Assembly: GCA_035048485.1 (NCBI GenBank)
Contig: CM068583.1
Span: 67,320,306 to 67,384,305 of the forward strand
DNA from: Pteria penguin
Lineage: Eukaryota > Mollusca > Bivalvia > Pterioida > Pteriidae
Direction: 5' to 3'
Length of the DNA stretch: 64,000 nt
The position numbers and the translations under genes are program-made. This document shows, in pieces, positions 50,475 to 61,615 of this stretch (its first letter is position 1; each line of letters begins with the position of its first letter). Below the pieces are notes generated by a model that worked only from the letters and a program-made list of their open reading frames with translations, had not been told where the DNA came from and searched no databases.

Positions 50475-51151
50475 ATGAAACACAACACTTTTCAATTCGT
50501 CAACAATATGAATATACCAAGTAGATTTACACCAGATAGAGTAGCAAAAAAAAAAAAATATGCGAGAAAATTGGATTTCGTGTTTACAAGATTCAATATT
50601 AAAACATGTTTTGCTTGGACCGCCTTTAAGAAGAAGACGGAAATTGCTGATTTCGAAGTATTTGCTTGTTCTATTTGTGGCGATAAGAAACAACGTACAT
50701 TCTTATCTTAGATGTCTAATCACATCATTTATCACTCAAAGCAATTATCCATTATATGACAAAGGTCATCCACAAAGAAATTTAGATATCTGCAATGCCC
50801 GCGTGAAACCCAGGAACGTGGGGATCAGATAATGAATTACTCTGATGTGCGCACTTTTTGGATGTGAATATCTTGGTATATAGTGCCTATGGATCTAAAC
50901 TTGACTGTTTGAAATTCAGTCCTTGTGATTCAAATGAGACTTCGTGCGCAGCAATTTATCTGTATCATAGAAATGAGTATCACCATGGCGTTGTTACATC
51001 TATGGACATTATGGATGAAGGTCAATATAAACAGATAGAAGATAAAATTACAGTTGTTGTTGCTGATAGTGAAGAAGAGATGTCCATAGTGAATATGAAT
51101 TCTGAAGGTACTAAACATTTACTATTTTGCATAAAATGTAGGGCCAAGTAA
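50475..51151 (+). CDS. Unrecognised open frames with Cys pairs, possibly a gene fragment
   Basis: Frame one (50475-50711) ends FEVFACSICGDKKQRTFLS. A frame at 50858-51151 reads LVYSAYGSKLDCLKFSPCDS, IYLYHRNEYHHGVVTSMDIM and ends LLFCIKCRAK at a stop. The CSIC and FCIKC pairs and non-repetitive composition look protein-like, and the two could be exons or frameshifted parts of one transposon-encoded zinc-binding protein. No family is recognised. Confidence 0.2.
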
Positions 51152-51807
51152 GGCAATGAATTTGTTTCGTGTAAATTGAACCAGAAACACAGAGCTTACG
51201 GCTTGTTAGTCTCTTCTCAGTTATACCAATATAATATTATTTTGGTATATTTGAGGCGCGGGGGGGGGGGGTATTGAGCCGAAAGCACTGCAATTAAACT
51301 TTGATTTAAGTAATATAAACTGTATCTTCATCTGATATTTTTTCCTTACACCTGTTTTCATGATGTTACTTATTACTTCCATGTGAGATGTCAGCTTTTA
51401 CCCTTTTAGTAATAATGTTTAGCCAGTCTAGGGTCACGTCTACACTTAACGGCATATCATCTCCTAAAAGGGTAGTTAAGATGCAGTTACATTTCCAGGA
51501 AGATTTAAATGTTTTATCTAGTTTGTGGAGGTAGGAGAGATCAACTTTCTTGTCATATTCATTTGTGCAATGTAAAAGTTTGATAACGCATGTTTTTAAA
51601 ATTCATTATAGATACGTCTGTTGAAACCAAAAATTATATACATATTAGTACTGCAGTGTATATTCATGATTGTATATATGTTGACAGTACTGTGATTTGT
51701 AAAAGCCTTTATGACGATTGAGTCTCATCTATTCTTTGTGCACTCTGTATCATGTAACTTAAACAAATATTTTGTCTGATTTAATAAAAGAACACTCCAG
51801 TAAATGT

Positions 51808-51912
51808 CTCTCACACACACACACATCTACACACACACACCCATCTGACAACCTCTCACACAGACACACCCCCTCACACACACACACACCCTCACACACA
51901 CACACACACACT
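51808..51912. repeat. CA-rich microsatellite
   Basis: Interrupted (ca)n with 'tctcacacagacac' phrases, directly inside the right inverted arm. Confidence 0.95.
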
Positions 51913-51945
51913 TATGATGATAATAACAACAAATAAATAAACAGC

Positions 51946-54105
51946 TGAGGATGGATATATAGATGGTAAACTATTCCCCTATCCATTTGATAAAGTCTGA
52001 GTGGATGGGAATCTATCCCCGTATTTATTACACTGATTGATTATTGTTTTACGTCATTCCACGTTTATTTCACGTATACGGTGACGGCATCTGCTTGATG
52101 CATTGCATAGAAATTCTACCTTTGCAACGAACCCACTCGAAGAGGTGAGGGATCTTTTATGTGCAACGCCTACTGTGAAATGGGACCTCGGATTGTACTG
52201 TCTCATCCAAATGACAGAACACCGGTGTGCCCAGGACTGAACTCGAACTTGGGACCTTTAGTTCATTAGCCAAGCACTAAATCCACTAGGCCACACCGGC
52301 TTCATATTTATTAGAAGTCAGATTAGATGGAGATATATTCCTAATCATGACTGAAGTCTGTATAAATGAGGAAATATTCCCCATCTAACAGATGAGTTCT
52401 GACTAGATGGGGTAATATTCCCCGATCTCTCTGATGGAGTCTGTATGGATGGGGGAACGTTCCCCTATCTATCTCATGGAGTCTATATAGATAGTGGAAT
52501 ATTCCCCTGTCTATATGATGGAGTCTATATCGATGGGGAACATTCCCCTATGTGTCTGATGGAGTCTATATAGATGGAGGAATATTCCCCTTTTTAACTG
52601 ATGAAGTGTATATAGTTGGAGGGATATTCCCCTATCTATCTGATAGAGTCCATAGAGATGGAGGAACCTTCCCCTATCTATCTGATGGAGTCCATAGAGA
52701 TGGAGGAACATTCCCCTATCTATCTGATGGAGTCCATAGAGATGGGGGAATATTCCCCTATCTATCTGATGGAGTCTATATAGATGGAGGAACATTCCCC
52801 TATCTATCTGATGGAGTTTATAGAGATGGAGGAACATTCCCCTATCTATCTGATGGAGTTTATATAGATGGGGGAATATTCCCCTATCTATCTGATGGAG
52901 TCTATATAGATGGAGGAATATTCCCCCTATCTATCTGATGGAGTTTATATAGATGGGGGAATATTCCCCTATCTATCTGATGGAGTCTATAGAGATGGAG
53001 GAACATTCCCCTATCTATCTGATGAAGTTCATAGAGATGGAGGAACATTCCCCTATCTATCTGATAGAGTCTATATAGATGGAGGAATATTCCCCTATCT
53101 ATCTGATGAAGTCTATATAGATAGAGGAATATTCCCCTATCTATCTGATGGAGTCTATAGAGATGGAGGAACATTCCCCTATCTATCTGATGAAGTTCAT
53201 AGAGATGGAGGAACATTCCCCTATCTATCTGATAGAGTCTATATAGATGGAGGAATATTCCCCTATCTATCTGATGAAGTCTATATAGATAGAGGAATAT
53301 TCCCCTATCTATCTGATGAAGTTCATAGAGATGGAGGAACATTCCCCTACCTATCTGATAGAGTCTATATAGATGGGGGAATATTCCCCTATCTATCTGA
53401 TGAAGTCTATATAGATGGGGGAATATTCCCCTATCTATCTGATGAAGTCTATATAGATAGAGGAATATTCCCCTATCTATCTGATGAAGTTCATAGAGAT
53501 GGAGGAACATTCCCCTATCTATCTGATAGAGTCTATATAGATGGGGGAATATTCCCCTATCTATCTGATGAAGTCTATATAGATAGAGGAACATTCCCCT
53601 ATCTATCTGATGGAGACTATATAGATGGGGGAATATTCCCCTATCTATCTGATGAAGTCTATATAGATAGAGGAATATTCCCCTATCTATCTGATGAAGT
53701 TCATAGAGATGGAGGAACATTCCCCTATCTATCTGATGGAGACTATATAGATGGGGGAATATTCCCCTATCTATCTGATGAAGTCTATATAGATAGAGGA
53801 ATATTCCCCTATCTATCTGATGAAGTTCATAGAGATGGAGGAACATTCCCCTATCTATCTGATAGAGTCTATATAGATGGGGGAATATTCCCCTATCTAT
53901 CTGATGAAGTCTTTATAGATGGAGGAACATTCCCCTATCTTTTTGATGAATTCTTGACTAGATAGGGGAATATTCCCCTATCTGTCTGATGAAATCTTTA
54001 TACTAGATGGAGGAATATTCCCATATCTTTTAGATTAAATCTTGACTAGATGGGGGAATATTCCCCTATCTATACTCACTTATCCTTTTCAGGAGGTCTG
54101 AATGG
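51946..54105. repeat. Right inverted arm: 42-bp palindromic minisatellite
   Basis: There are about 40 units of 42 bp (tgatggagtctatatagatg plus gaggaatattcccctatctatc), opposite in orientation to the left arm, interrupted by a SINE at 52031-52304. Because 42 is a multiple of three, frames stay open for up to 351 codons (GGIFPYLSDEVYID and LHQIDRGIFLYLYR repeats); these are artefacts. Units between 53000 and 53940 are nearly identical and form higher-order blocks. Confidence 0.97.
52031..52304 (-). mobile_element. tRNA-derived SINE with 9-bp target duplication
   Basis: Same family as 12996-13267. The minus strand head is GAAGCCGGTGTGGCCTAGTG and the tail 'gtaaaacaataatcaatc' lies at the low-coordinate end. 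The flanks TATTTATTA are at 52022-52030 and 52305-52313. It inserted into the right inverted arm, so it is younger than the arm. Confidence 0.9.
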
Positions 54106-55370
54106 ATAGGGGATAATTCTCCTATCTGTTGGTGAAAAGTTGATACTTTTCATTCATCTGTATATATTGATCCCCAGAAAAAGGACAGAAAAATTTTCCT
54201 TTTTTATTCTGTAACGCCATATATAGTACTTCATGTCTACCATGTTTCATTAAAATATTTTACGTGGTATAACAACATAAGTTAAAAATGTGGAGAATTG
54301 TCCCTATACATCCTCATTTGGAAGTCTTAAAACTCCATAGAAAATCCAAAAATTGAGATATTGAAAAATTCTTTCAAAGTAACAATCCTTACCATAATTA
54401 TGATCACAATATAGTCCATAAGAAATCATCATTATCAATTAACTAGGAAATATGACACTTTTTCGCATTGAAATAACCAAGTCCAAACAAATGTTGAGAA
54501 AAAAATTCTGAAATTTGATTTTGGAAGGGAACCAAAATAACAATACATCTTCACTCATCCCTCTAGATCATTTCTATGCATTCTTTTTGTCTGTTTGTCT
54601 CTGTATACAGCCAATATGAAGAAGAATATTGTCAAAAGAGGGTACTCTCTTGTGACCTACTTTTGACTATGAGTGGCGCCACCTGTAAAGAGGTCTGGAC
54701 GAAAACAACAGAATTTGAAGGGGATCATAAGTGATTTATTTCTACCAAAATTTATTAAAATCCTTCCAACAGTTTTGCAGAAAAAGTTGAAAATGGCCAA
54801 CCCCCCCCCCCCCCTTTTTTTTGGAAGTCTTAAAAAATTCATAAAAATCCAAAAATTGAGATATTGACAAAATTCTTTCACAGTAATATTCCTTACCATA
54901 ATTATGATCAAAATAGTCATTAAGAAATCATCAATATCAATTAACTGAAAAACACGACACTTTTCTGCATTGAAATTACAAAGTCCAGAAACACGTCAAA
55001 AAAGCGTAAATTTCTATTTGACGGATCTTAACCCTGATCACAATTTTTGATAACCCGTCTTTATAGATTGTTGAAATGCAATTAGTTTCCCCATTTATGC
55101 ACTGGTTCTGGAGGAGGAGATTTTTGAAGAGGGGTAATGTTCTGGGCACTTTCGGCCCCACCCTGGATCCACCCCTGAGGGAATCTGGATCCCGAACACA
55201 ATTTTAGTAGGGGACCTTGAGTCATCATATATACAAAGTTTGATCCAATCCACGAGGCAGTTCCAGAGAAGAAGTCGAAAATGTAATAAAGTTAACGACG
55301 GACAGACAGATGACGATGAACGACGGGCGGTGCACTATGCTCACTTGATCCTTTGGCTGAGGTGAGCTAA

Positions 55371-55457
55371 AAATTGTGGTCGGACCCGGGAATTGAATCC
55401 AAAACCATCTGCTATGCTGGCGCATGCTCCAACTATTGAGCTATCCAGGCATCTAAG
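55371..55457 (-). mobile_element. tRNA-like SINE head
   Basis: The minus strand reads CCTGGATAGCTCAATAGTTG and GGATTCAATTCCCGG, the A- and B-box parts of the family at 25455-25675. It directly follows the end of HP copy B. The body is not clearly recognisable. Confidence 0.5.
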
Positions 55458-55725
55458 TATCCATACATCCAAATTTGGTTTTGATAGGATACAGGGAATT
55501 TTAGTTATCATCTGAAAACCAATTGTGTGACAGACGGACAGAACGGCAGCGGGACAAAAGGACAGATAAAGAAACAGATAAAGCCCCTGGCTGTGCCTAT
55601 GCTGGAGGTTCAACAATGTTATAGTATTTAAAAATAAGTGTCTTAGTCATTTGATGTGGTTACAACACTTGCCAGCAAAATATTTCAAATTTTGTGTAAT
55701 TCTTCTTGCTGTTTCTGAGAACTTA

Positions 55726-56543
<818 letters not shown>

Positions 56544-56968
56544 ACAAATGGTTCAATCATTTATTAACAGGAATACCAAATACGCAAGAAGTCACAAATT
56601 GAATGGCTTATCAAAATTTTGTTGTGTTTTTCTGTTTTAATGCTTTACTGTGACCATTCACTTCATATACATAAAAAATGCTGCCTCTTCTTTCAAGCAT
56701 TTGCAGATTGATAATCCTGAAGATTTAAGTCTAAATCTCTCAGTTGTTTATGATATACTTATAGCAATCTGACTATAACTGGTAACTAATGGATTTGAAC
56801 TTTATTGATATTTTATCTTGGTAAGAAAAGGTTGTAAGTTCATAATACTCATATTTAACTACGAACCTGTAAAATGTCTTCACTACCCTATTGATACAAT
56901 TAAGGAAGAACACACCAATACAAATAGATGACAAAAGAGAGATAAATAGGATGGAAACATAAACTTAC
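56544..56968. other. ABCC4-like intron, no feature
   Basis: Ordinary AT-rich intron; nothing recognised. Confidence 0.4.
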
Positions 56969-57160
56969 TTTTTTCAATGCACATGCTGTTAGCACCATAT
57001 CATATCTTGATTTATCGAACTTGTTACCAAACACTATGTTTTGCTTAAGGCTAGCAGAGAAGACCCAAGGTTGCTGTGCTATGTAAGATACTTTGCCTTG
57101 TACAGTCACACTACCTTCTGTGGCTGGCAACTCTCCAAGAAGACTCATTAATAAGGAGGA
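56969..57160 (-). CDS. ABCC4-like exon: NBD1 Q-loop
   Basis: This 192-bp, 64-codon, phase-0 exon starts with SSLLMSLLGELPATEG, the second half of Walker A and the following helix. It continues through YIAQQPWVFSASLKQNI, the Q-loop that contacts Mg-ATP and couples to the membrane domain, and ends ACALKK before a GTAAGT donor. The acceptor is TTGTAG. The wording is typical of NBD1 in short ABCC transporters. No anomaly is visible. Confidence 0.95.
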
Positions 57161-57765
57161 CTACAATAGAATCAATGAAGCGTAAGATCACTAAAAGAGG
57201 TTTACTATCAGTATTTCATTTTGATCATTTGGATTATGACCAACAAGTATTCTGAGAGTATCACTGAAGCTATACTTGTCCTCTACTGGTCACAGGTATC
57301 ACAATTTCAGCAAGTGATTATCTGGGTGGGGAAAATTAACTCTGCCAAATATGATAAAACTTGTACTGTATTAAGTGTATCACTGGAAAACTGTACTATG
57401 TACATTATTAGAAGGCACATATTGTATTGTTCTTGAGATATCAAGAAAACACTTGGTGACAGACAGACAGAAAACGAGCAAGTAGGGGGCAAATAAATAA
57501 TTGAGAATTGTTTTGAATCAAACCGATTAACATTTGTCACTGTTTTAAATTCTGTATATCAACACCAATCTTAAACTCCACTGGTAAAACCTACGACTTT
57601 TTGATTACCTTTAACTTGTAATATACGTTTAGAGTATGCATATGTATTATACATATCAATCAGGGAGTAAATACTGAACTTGAGAAAATTCTGGCAATAA
57701 AATCCCGATATATTATATGCGCCTCTTAGAAACACTAATTTTAATGAGCACTACTTTATTACTAC
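57161..57765. other. ABCC4-like intron with diffuse repeat
   Basis: A diffuse mollusc repeat at about 57240-57490 ends in 'gacagacagacagaaaacga'. There is no exon. Confidence 0.45.
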
Positions 57766-57855
57766 CTTTCCAGCGCCAACTGGTCCAATAACAGCAAGTA
57801 GCTTTCCTGGTTTGACCTCTACAGATATATCTTCTAAAGTTGCAACTTCAGATTC
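57766..57855 (-). CDS. ABCC4-like exon: NBD1 Walker A
   Basis: This 90-bp exon is phase 0 at both ends, with acceptor TTGCTCAG before it and donor GTAGTAAT after it. It encodes 30 residues, from ESEVATLEDISVEV through GPVGAGK. GPVGAGK, completed by SS in the next exon, is the P-loop that binds the ATP phosphates, and splitting the Walker A between exons is a useful family landmark. The preceding exon, which should carry the end of the first membrane domain, was not found between here and the right edge of the window. Confidence 0.93.
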
Positions 57856-58195
57856 CTGAGCAAAAATAAATAAACAAGAAATATTACACTACATACATTA
57901 AGTTGGGATTTATTGCTAAACTTCTTCAAAGTTCATAGTATAATGTAAGAAAGTCCATAAAAAGAACCTCATGCCAAGTATGAGGCTGCAAAACTGAAGC
58001 ATTCAGAGGATTTGGCCCTGACAAACAGACAGACATGACTATAACAAAATATGTCAATCATTTGAAAACGCACTTCATCTAATTTAACGGTTACTGATAT
58101 TTAATATACTTTGTATTCAGCCATTGCTATGCATCTGATATCAAAAACTGCACACTACCCTTTTCAATACATTTCCTTTCAGATTACACTACTGG
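57856..58195. other. ABCC4-like intron, diffuse repeat
   Basis: Short diffuse repeat ('atgccaagtatgaggctgca' and a 'gacaaacagacagacatgac' end). No exon recognised. Confidence 0.4.
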
Positions 58196-58196
58196 T

Positions 58197-58390
58197 AGTT
58201 AGAGCCAGTATAGATTAGTTGGCAAGGTATTCAGCTTATGACTGAGAGGTTTGGGTTCGAGTTCCATTGCTGCCTCCTACGTGTCATGTCTTCTGGATAA
58301 GACTACAACAAGAGCACCATGCATAATATGCCCATTAGCTGTATTAAAAGAGGAGCATCTTTAAATGGAATGTTCAACTTAAAAGGTACG
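58197..58390 (+). mobile_element. Diverged tRNA-derived SINE
   Basis: The head, AGCCAGTATAGATTAGTTGG, then B-box-like GGTTCGAGTTCC, is followed by 'gtcatgtcttctggataaga' as in the 34044 SINE. Tail and target duplication are not clear. Confidence 0.65.
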
Positions 58391-59400
58391 TAGGAAATAC
58401 AAGGAGGACAAGTAAATGTCATCAAAATCTGGAGTGACCATCACCTTGGGTGTATCATATAGGTTAAGGTCATGACAATCTGCCTTGTCATCGGGAACAA
58501 TTGTCCTAAGTATGAAGCTGCACAACTTAAGCTATCATAATATGGCTCAGATAGGAAATCCCATTGATGTCTACAGTTGTCATGGTAGTAACACTCTCCT
58601 TAACCATGGCGTAAGGTAAAACAAGAGATAAACCAAACCAAGTTGTCATGGTAGTTCTACTCTACTTAATATTGATTTGAATCATCTGATGCAATGGAAA
58701 GGAAATTTTCAGACTACATGTTCAATGCTTTATCATTTTTATTCACTGATTACGAAAAATTATTTAAAATGAAATTATGAATGTATTTTGCATTTCTATT
58801 GGTACACTGCAGAGCAAAAATATATTACTTTCATGTAGGAATGAACTTTGAATTAAATTAGAAATCTTAATATGAAACACATCATTGCAAACAATATATT
58901 TCATTAGTTCCTCTGAAACAAATGTTTATTCATTATCATCATTTTACTCTTCAATAACAGATTCTTTCTCTCCCACGGAGTACATTGGTGAGAAAGAGGC
59001 AAGTTAGGTGCAGAGTTGAGTTGTATTTATACTGACCCCTTGTGTCTCCTTGCTTTGATGGTGATTCAACCCAAAATACCAGTAAACACAACAACATAAA
59101 ACACCATTATTACCATTTATTTCCTAGTAACATAAATATTTGGCGTTAAACAATTCTAACATTTTTCTTATATATTTATACTTATATATTTTTTTTATTA
59201 GGTGTGCATGTCATTTTTCATACAAGCCAGTAACCAACAGTATCTATTGCAAAGATTACAAATGATCTTTACAAAATAGCTTGGAAAAACTCTATCAAAC
59301 GAGAGCAACGCTCTGCCTGGCATAACACGCCCGACACTTAGTTTGAAGGGATGAATTTTGAAAGTATGGAAACATTCTTCATTTGCTAACAATTTTGTCA
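58391..59400. other. Intronic sequence, no gene seen
   Basis: AT-rich, with a diffuse repeat near 58400-58560. No exon of the transporter was found. Confidence 0.4.
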
Positions 59401-59414
59401 AATATTATTCCAAT

Positions 59415-59960
59415 ATGTTCAACAGGTAAAAAGTTATGGACCAGACAAAGATTTACCCATCATATGCAATGTCACCTTGTTCTTGCAAATATGATCTTGG
59501 TTCAAGATTATGACACATTCTTGGGTCATGGGCAAAAAATCTGTAAAATATTACTTAAATCCATACAAGGGGTAAAAACTTAAGGCCAGACAAAGCTTAA
59601 CTCATCATATAGAGTGTGACCTTGACCTTGCAGATATGACCTTGAACCAAGATCCAGACACATCCTTAGGTCCTGGGCAATAATGCTGTGAAATATTATT
59701 CAAATCTATGTTAGGGGTAAAGAGTTATGGCCTGGACAAAGACTTACCCATCATATACATTCTGATCTTGACCTTGGCGACATGACATTTGAGTCAGGTC
59801 ATGACACACCATTGGGTCCTGTGCAACAATTCTGTGAAATATTATTCAAACCTATGCAAGGTATAAAAGTATAAAAAGTTATGGGCTGGACAAGTATCTA
59901 ACTGACATAAGTACTGTGACCTTCACCTTGCAGATATGACCTTGAAAATATAAAGAGGGT
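59415..59960. repeat. ~147-bp tandem repeat, about four copies
   Basis: Units starting at about 59427, 59574, 59718 and 59873 share 'aaaaagttatgg', 'cagacaaagnnttacccatc', 'tgaccttgacctt' and 'gggtcctgggcaa'. They are older and more diverged than the minisatellites. Similar wording occurs singly elsewhere in the window. Confidence 0.8.
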
Positions 59961-60524
59961 TCATCTTCCAAAGTTTAAAAGTTCCAAAAAGGTTCATCTT
60001 GCAAAGTTTAAAAGTTCCAGTATAAACAGTTTGGTCTGTTCCTTATTTACAAGTTGCAGTCTCTAAAATATTTAATTTTTGACCCCAAAATGACCTTAAC
60101 CTTTGACCTTGATATTTAAAATCAATAGGCTTTGTCCTTAAGCCATAACTCATAAGTGTATCAAGTTTGAAAGTCCTAGCCTATACTGTATGGTCTGTAT
60201 CATGTTGACAAGGTTGAAACAGACCCACAGATTCATAGACCCACAATGCCATACCATAATACATCCGTCTACAACTGGCGTATAAAAACTTCAATGGTTT
60301 TATTCTTCCACTGAGTCCATTACAATTAAGTATTTCTATTGTTTTGTTTTCTCCCACACTTTTCCTCTACTGACTTGAAAGCCTTGATCTTCCAAGTAAT
60401 TAACAGCATTCCTAAACCTTCCATCGACACCAAAATGATCATCCTTTTTGAACCAAGCTTTGGCATCCTTACTCACTGTCATAAAAGTGATTTGGTATTG
60501 CTGCCTCATTATTTTTGCCATCTG

Positions 60525-61615
60525 CCACGCAGTGTCCTAAAACATTTGCCATGTAGTGTCCTTAAACATCTGCCTTGTAGTGTACTAAAAGATCTGCCAT
60601 GTAGTGTCCTAAAACATCTGCCATATAGTTCCTAAAACATGTCATGTAGTGTCCTAAAATATCTGCCATGTAGTGCCCTAAAACATCTGCCATGTAGTGC
60701 CTAAACATCAGCCTTGTAATGTACTAAAAGATCTGCCATGTAGTGTCCTAAATTATCTGCCATATAGTGTCCTAAAACATGTCATGTAGTGTCCTAAAAT
60801 ATCTGCCATATAGTGCCCTAAAGCATCTGCCATGTAATGTCCTAAAACATCTGCCATGTAGTGTCCTAAAACATCTGGCATATAGTGTCCTAAAACATCT
60901 GCCATATAGTGTCCTAAAACATAGCATGTAGTGTCCTAAAATATCTGCCATATAGTGTCCTAAAACATCTGCCATGTAGTGGCCTAAATATCTGCCTTGT
61001 AGTGTACTAAAAGATCTGCCATGTAGTGTCCTAAAATATCTGCCATAAAGTATCCTAAAACATGTCATGAAGTGCCCTAAAATATCTGCCATGTAGTGCC
61101 CTAAAATATCTGCCATATAGTGTCCTAAAACATGTCATGTAGTGTCCTAAAATATCAGCCATGTAGTGCCCTAAAACATCTGCCATGCAGTGTCCTAAAA
61201 CATGTCATGTAGTGTCCTAAAGCATCTGCCATGTACATGTAGTGCCCTAAAGCATTTGCCACGTAATGTCCTAAGGCATCTGCCATGTAGTGTCCTAAAA
61301 CATCTGGCATAGTGTCCTAAAACATCTGCCATATAGTGTCCTAAAAGGATCTGCCATGTAGTGTCTTAAAACATTTGCCATGTAGTGTCCTAAAACATCT
61401 GCCATATATTGTCTTAAAACGATCTGCCATGTAGTGTCCTAAAGCATCTGCCATGTAGAACCCTAAACATCTGACATGTAGTGCCCTAAAGCATATGCCA
61501 TGTAATGTCCTAAAACATCTGCTATATAGTGCACTAATACATCTGCCATGTAGTGCCCTTGAACAACTGCCATGTAGTGCCCTAAAATATCTGCCATGTA
61601 GTGCCCTAAATCACC
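60525..61615. repeat. 24-bp minisatellite, about 45 copies
   Basis: Tandem catctgccatgtagtgtcct plus aaaa with variants (gtcatgtagtgtcc, tagtgcccta) and some higher-order pattern. Long minus-strand frames (repeating GHYMADIL and RTLYGRCF) are artefacts. Confidence 0.95.

Noticed and set aside
52910..53965. 351-codon open frame (GGIFPYLSDEVYID repeats) and its 314-codon minus-strand counterpart as a repeat-protein gene
   Set aside because: The 42-bp minisatellite unit is a multiple of three without stops, so several frames on both strands stay open. Units vary like non-coding repeat and the array is one arm of an inverted pair.
60336..60521. 61-codon minus-strand frame (DAKAWFKKDDHFGVDGRFRN) as a small gene or ABCC exon
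   Set aside because: It has no recognised family, no clear acceptor and does not match any ABCC segment; a stop lies shortly upstream. It may be chance or old transposon sequence.
60772..61116. 114-codon frame with GRYFRTLHGR repeats
   Set aside because: It is the translation of the 24-bp minisatellite.
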